NCBI GenBank assembly: GCA_020846535.1
Contig: JADLDR010000171.1
Location: 1 to 52,256 of the forward strand
Length of the DNA: 52,256 nucleotides
Reading direction: 5' to 3'
From: Armatimonadota bacterium
GTDB taxonomy: Bacteria > Armatimonadota > JADLDR01
Part shown: piece by piece, positions 49,352 to 52,256 of the stretch
How positions within the stretch are numbered: the first letter of the stretch is position 1
How the letters are laid out: the number at the start of each line of letters is the position of its first letter
Program-made: the position numbers and the translations under genes
The notes under the pieces: model-generated
Told to the model about the DNA's origin: nothing
Seen by the model: the letters and a program-made list of their open reading frames with translations, nothing else
Databases searched by the model: none

Positions 49352-50746
49352 TCAGAGAGCCAGCCGTGCCGGTTTCAGGGTCCAGGTTTGCAGCCTGGTC
49401 AATTCGACCACGCGCGGGGCGGTGAAGTCTTCGGCGAAGATCATCCAGTCCCAGAGATGGTCGCTGTCTTCGGCATAGGATTCCATCTGAAAATCCGCAG
49501 GCCGGAGAGTGATTTCGCCGGGCAGTTGCCCGGTATGGATAAGGGCCTCGCAGACCTGAGCCATTCCCAGCATCATCTCCGCCGGAGCGACAGACGTTCC
49601 GGCCATAGCCACCTGATCGGGCAGATGCCCGGCGAGTTCGAGGCATTGTTCGGCGCGGCCTGCGGCGTCCATGAAGGCTTCTATCGAGACCTCTAAAGGC
49701 AGCCGTGTTGTGAGGATTCGCTCTTTCGGCCCCAGAGGCTGGCGGAGCGATACGCTGCCCACCCCCCGTTGCCGGAGAAACCCGCTCAGCAAGGCGAACT
49801 GCTCCGCAGGCGACAGAAAGCCTGGGCCGGCCTCTAACTCTCGGATGCCGGAAGGGCACTGCCTTGAGATAGCCGCGATATCGGCGGCGGTGAAGAGATG
49901 GCCTGCCGCCAGGTCGGGGTAGAGGTCGGGCAGTTCGGCGGCGGTCACCACCTGCGCCTCCGGTTTGCTCAGGATGTGGCGCAGGTAATGCCGGAATCGC
50001 TCGTAGCCGGTGCGGGCCTCATCCTCCGAGCGCTGCCGGGGCATCTTCCAGTCTTTCGGATCGATGTTGATCCCGTGGCGATAGTTCACGCAGTCCCAGA
50101 ACTCCGCATGGACGAACTCGGTCGGATGATAGAAAATGCTGATCAGCCCGCCTGTCCTGGAAAGCCGGTTATAGATTTCATCGAACCGTTCCAGGGAACT
50201 GCCGTACTCAGCATCGCTTCCCCACAGATCGGCCCGGTGGCAGTTCCAGTGCAGTCTGAATACAGTAAGTGTATTGCAATACCAGAATGGCTCTTCTCTG
50301 AATCCTATATTATCGCCCTCGTCCACGTAAATCAAACCCCATTTTTTCAGAGCAGGGAACGCCTGCGGTGCCCAGGCTCCTCCGGGCTGGCCGTAACAGG
50401 ATATCTCCGTGCAGAAGATGCGCTCCAGGTCTCGCAGTCCCGATTCCTCCCGGCGCTCGAACTCGGAGGCCCCTTCGTCCCATCCCAAGCCTCGGACATA
50501 TTCGGTAATGGTCGGGTGGATGGAATGGTAGTTGGTGTGATAACCGATATCATGGCGGCCCAGGGCGGAGATCGCATCCCAGCGGTCTCGCCGCTCCAGA
50601 CTGCGGGCCTTTTCCCCCACTAGCTTGAACGTGCCCGGCACGCCCTCCCCGGTCATGACCTGCGCCACATCGCGGGCCGCATCGTCGGCGATGGGAGCGA
50701 TGAAATCCTCCGTATCGAACCATAAACAGACATAAACTGTAGGCAT
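49352..50746 (-). CDS. Polysaccharide deacetylase (NodB)-like protein
   Basis: A 464-residue cytosolic protein. The first about 250 residues resemble the NodB fold: VCLWFDTEDF with the D-E metal site near residue 11, GHDIGYHTNYHSIHP with the histidines, and GGLISIFYHPTEF. The last 200 residues have a different, helical domain of unknown type. The start ATG 50746 has GGAG 7 nt upstream; a preceding in-frame TTG at 50749 has no better site. It may deacetylate or otherwise hydrolyse a carbohydrate. It lies convergent to the DUF1080 gene and divergent from the MocA-type dehydrogenase. Confidence 0.75.
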   Translation of the reverse strand: MPTVYVCLWFDTEDFIAPIADDAARDVAQVMTGEGVPGTFKLVGEKARSLERRDRWDAISALGRHDIGYHTNYHSIHPTITEYVRGLGWDEGASEFERREESGLRDLERIFCTEISCYGQPGGAWAPQAFPALKKWGLIYVDEGDNIGFREEPFWYCNTLTVFRLHWNCHRADLWGSDAEYGSSLERFDEIYNRLSRTGGLISIFYHPTEFVHAEFWDCVNYRHGINIDPKDWKMPRQRSEDEARTGYERFRHYLRHILSKPEAQVVTAAELPDLYPDLAAGHLFTAADIAAISRQCPSGIRELEAGPGFLSPAEQFALLSGFLRQRGVGSVSLRQPLGPKERILTTRLPLEVSIEAFMDAAGRAEQCLELAGHLPDQVAMAGTSVAPAEMMLGMAQVCEALIHTGQLPGEITLRPADFQMESYAEDSDHLWDWMIFAEDFTAPRVVELTRLQTWTLKPARLAL

Positions 50747-50925
50747 CAACAGACTCCTTCGATTGTTTGGCTTCTATTCCATCTCCTTCGCTCCGATTCC
50801 TGCCCTCACGGCTGAGGAGGAACCGGGGAGCGAGCGTGGAATCTATGGGGTGGGAAGCCTGCTTCCCTGCGGCGGACGGCGCAAGAAGTAACGCCGCAAC
50901 CGTTTCGATATGAGGAGGCATTGCC

Positions 50926-51921
50926 ATGAGTCAGAAAAAGCTGCGATGGGGCATTTTGAGTACCGCGCGGATCGGGATGAATGCCCTGGCCCCTGCGTTC
51001 AAGGATTCCAAAGAGGCCGAACTGATCGCCATCAGCAGCCGGGACAAGACCAAAGCGCAGGAGGCCGCCGACAGGCTGGGGATTCCCCGCGCTTACGGAA
51101 GCTATGAGGAACTGCTGGAAGATCCCGATATCGATATCGTCTACATACCCCTTCCCAACGGGATGCATCCCGAGTGGGCGGTCAAGGCCGCGCAGAAGGG
51201 CAAGCACATCCTATGCGAGAAGCCAATCGCCAACGATGCCGAGCTGACCCGCCGGATGATCGAAGACGTGGGCCAGTACGGAGTCGTTTTGATGGAAGCC
51301 TTCATGTGGCGGTTCCATCCTCAGCACCACAAGGTCAGGGAGATCATCGCCTCCGGGGAACTGGGGAGGGCGCGGCTGGTGCGGATCGGCTTCTCCTTCT
51401 GGTTTGATTCCCCCAACTTTCGCTTCGACCCGGCTCAGGGCGGCGGGGCCATGATGGATGTCGGCTGCTACTGTGTTAATATCTCTCGCTTCATCTTCGA
51501 TACGGAGCCTGTGCGGGCCTATGCCTCCGCCGAGTTCGACCCGAAAAACGATGTGGACCTAAGCCTGTCCGGCCATCTTCTCTTTCCAGACAACACTGTG
51601 TCCTTAATCGATTGCAGCTTCCGCATGGCGGGCCGCCAGGAATACGAGGTGATCTGCGAGAAGGGCATGATCGAGGTTCCGCTGGCGATCCTGCCCGGTG
51701 CCGGCCCGGCCCGGATTTACGTCACCGGAGACAGCGGCAGGCAGGAAGCGACGGTGGAAGGGCTGAACCAGTATACCGCCGAAATCGATCACCTCTCCGC
51801 CTGCGTCCGCGAGCGTAAAATGCCGGTCTACCCCCCCGAATCCTCCCTCAAAAACATGAAGATTCTGGACGCCCTCATCGGATCGGCCCGCTCGGGGAAG
51901 GCGGTTGAGCTTTCGCTGTAG
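50926..51921 (+). CDS. Gfo/Idh/MocA-family oxidoreductase
   Basis: A 331-residue NAD(P)-dependent sugar or inositol dehydrogenase. The N-terminal Rossmann part starts RWGILSTARIGMNALAPAF. The catalytic lysine is in ILCEKPIA (E98, K99, P100). The middle has GGGAMMDVGCYCVNISRF, with D and Y at the typical substrate-binding positions. The length matches the family. The ribosome site GAGGAGG is about 6 nt before the ATG at 50926. In DUF1080-containing loci such dehydrogenases oxidise position 3 of sugars, which makes this pairing suggestive. Substrate cannot be read from sequence. Confidence 0.92.
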   Translation: MSQKKLRWGILSTARIGMNALAPAFKDSKEAELIAISSRDKTKAQEAADRLGIPRAYGSYEELLEDPDIDIVYIPLPNGMHPEWAVKAAQKGKHILCEKPIANDAELTRRMIEDVGQYGVVLMEAFMWRFHPQHHKVREIIASGELGRARLVRIGFSFWFDSPNFRFDPAQGGGAMMDVGCYCVNISRFIFDTEPVRAYASAEFDPKNDVDLSLSGHLLFPDNTVSLIDCSFRMAGRQEYEVICEKGMIEVPLAILPGAGPARIYVTGDSGRQEATVEGLNQYTAEIDHLSACVRERKMPVYPPESSLKNMKILDALIGSARSGKAVELSL

Positions 51922-51959
51922 AGCGGGAGGAAGGGGAAGGTTAGATGATAGGCGTCCAG

Positions 51960-52256
51960 GAGGATATTAAGGGGCGCAACCGCCCCCAGCCCCTCGAAGA
52001 CGGGGGTTGAGGGGTCTTGATCCCATCGCTATCCAGATAAGGTAAAAGATACTCGGGTCCTGGGGGAGGGGGGACCGCTCTCCCCTGGCCCGGGTTCCCT
52101 CTCTCCCCTAACCCCTCTCCCCGAAACCCAAGGGATGCGCCGGAGCGCATCCTGGGAGAGGGGGACAGAGGGTGCGGTGCTTGAGGGATCATCTCTCCCC
52201 CTTCCCGTTTCGGGAAGGGGGCCGGGGGGTTAGGGAACGGTCTCTCAAAGCCCCCA
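51960..52256. repeat. C/G-run repeat-rich region at the right edge
   Basis: A stretch of CCCTCTCCCC and GGGAGAGGGGG words with inverted pieces, for example GGATGCGCC with its near complement GGAGCGCATCC around 52133-52152, and CTTCCCGTTTCGGGAAG around 52202-52218. The wording matches region 25020-25190. No protein gene is supported between 51922 and the window end. Confidence 0.5.

Overview
This is a GC-rich bacterial chromosomal window with about 40 protein genes, three of them broken, and no rRNA, tRNA, transposase, phage or CRISPR locus that I can see. The gene set is a one-piece pyruvate:ferredoxin oxidoreductase, a partial complex I operon, DUF502, DUF1802 and DUF5679 proteins, many exported or cytosolic carbohydrate-active proteins (GH42-like, DUF4832-like, DUF1080), URO-D-type methyltransferase relatives and Gfo/Idh/MocA dehydrogenases. 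It suggests a saccharolytic, at least facultatively anaerobic bacterium of a lineage such as Armatimonadota or Chloroflexota. That placement is inference from gene content and is weak.

Layout. Positions 1-175 are a long inverted repeat. Positions 196-2233 (minus) carry a lipoprotein, an ECF sigma factor and its zf-HC2 anti-sigma factor. Positions 2554-6152 carry an HpcH/HpaI aldolase, a D-2-hydroxyacid dehydrogenase and a convergent glycosidase-like protein. Positions 6353-11046 hold nifJ, with a near-consensus promoter, and a dihydroorotate-dehydrogenase-like flavoprotein. Positions 11165-14405 (minus) hold a DUF502 membrane protein, rsmI, a divergent tgt paralogue and a 16S rRNA G1405-type (Rmt family) methyltransferase, packed as one operon. 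Positions 14723-16658 carry miaB and a DUF1802 gene. Positions 16668-24829 (minus) are nuoH-J-K-L-M-N with a strong own promoter and no nuoI, followed within 11 nt by a nucleotidyltransferase/partner pair resembling a toxin-antitoxin module. Positions 25434-25577 encode a 47-residue zinc ribbon. Positions 25731-51921 are a long sugar and sugar-acid catabolic region: glycosidases, PfkB kinase, uronate-isomerase-like amidohydrolase, URO-D family protein, a two-subunit molybdenum hydroxylase, a RuBisCO-like protein, PIG-L deacetylase, cupin, mannitol-phosphate-type dehydrogenase, serine hydrolase, PHP phosphoesterase, DUF1080 protein, polysaccharide-deacetylase-like protein and a MocA-type dehydrogenase.

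How it fits together. The carbohydrate genes form a patchwork of short transcription units for uptake-stage hydrolysis, isomerisation, oxidation and phosphorylation of sugars and sugar acids. NifJ would oxidise the resulting pyruvate, and complex I would use the reduced carriers. The most unusual part is the RNA-modification operon: rsmI modifies C1402 and the Rmt homologue is of the type that methylates G1405, both in helix 44 of the 16S decoding site. Between them sits a tgt paralogue whose substrate loop and zinc ligands depart from the norm. Also notable are a RuBisCO-like protein in the sugar-acid region, three exported glycosidase-type genes that are all broken (one by a single in-frame amber codon), an apparent ATA start codon, and dispersed palindromic repeats, one copy of which lies inside the nuo operon.
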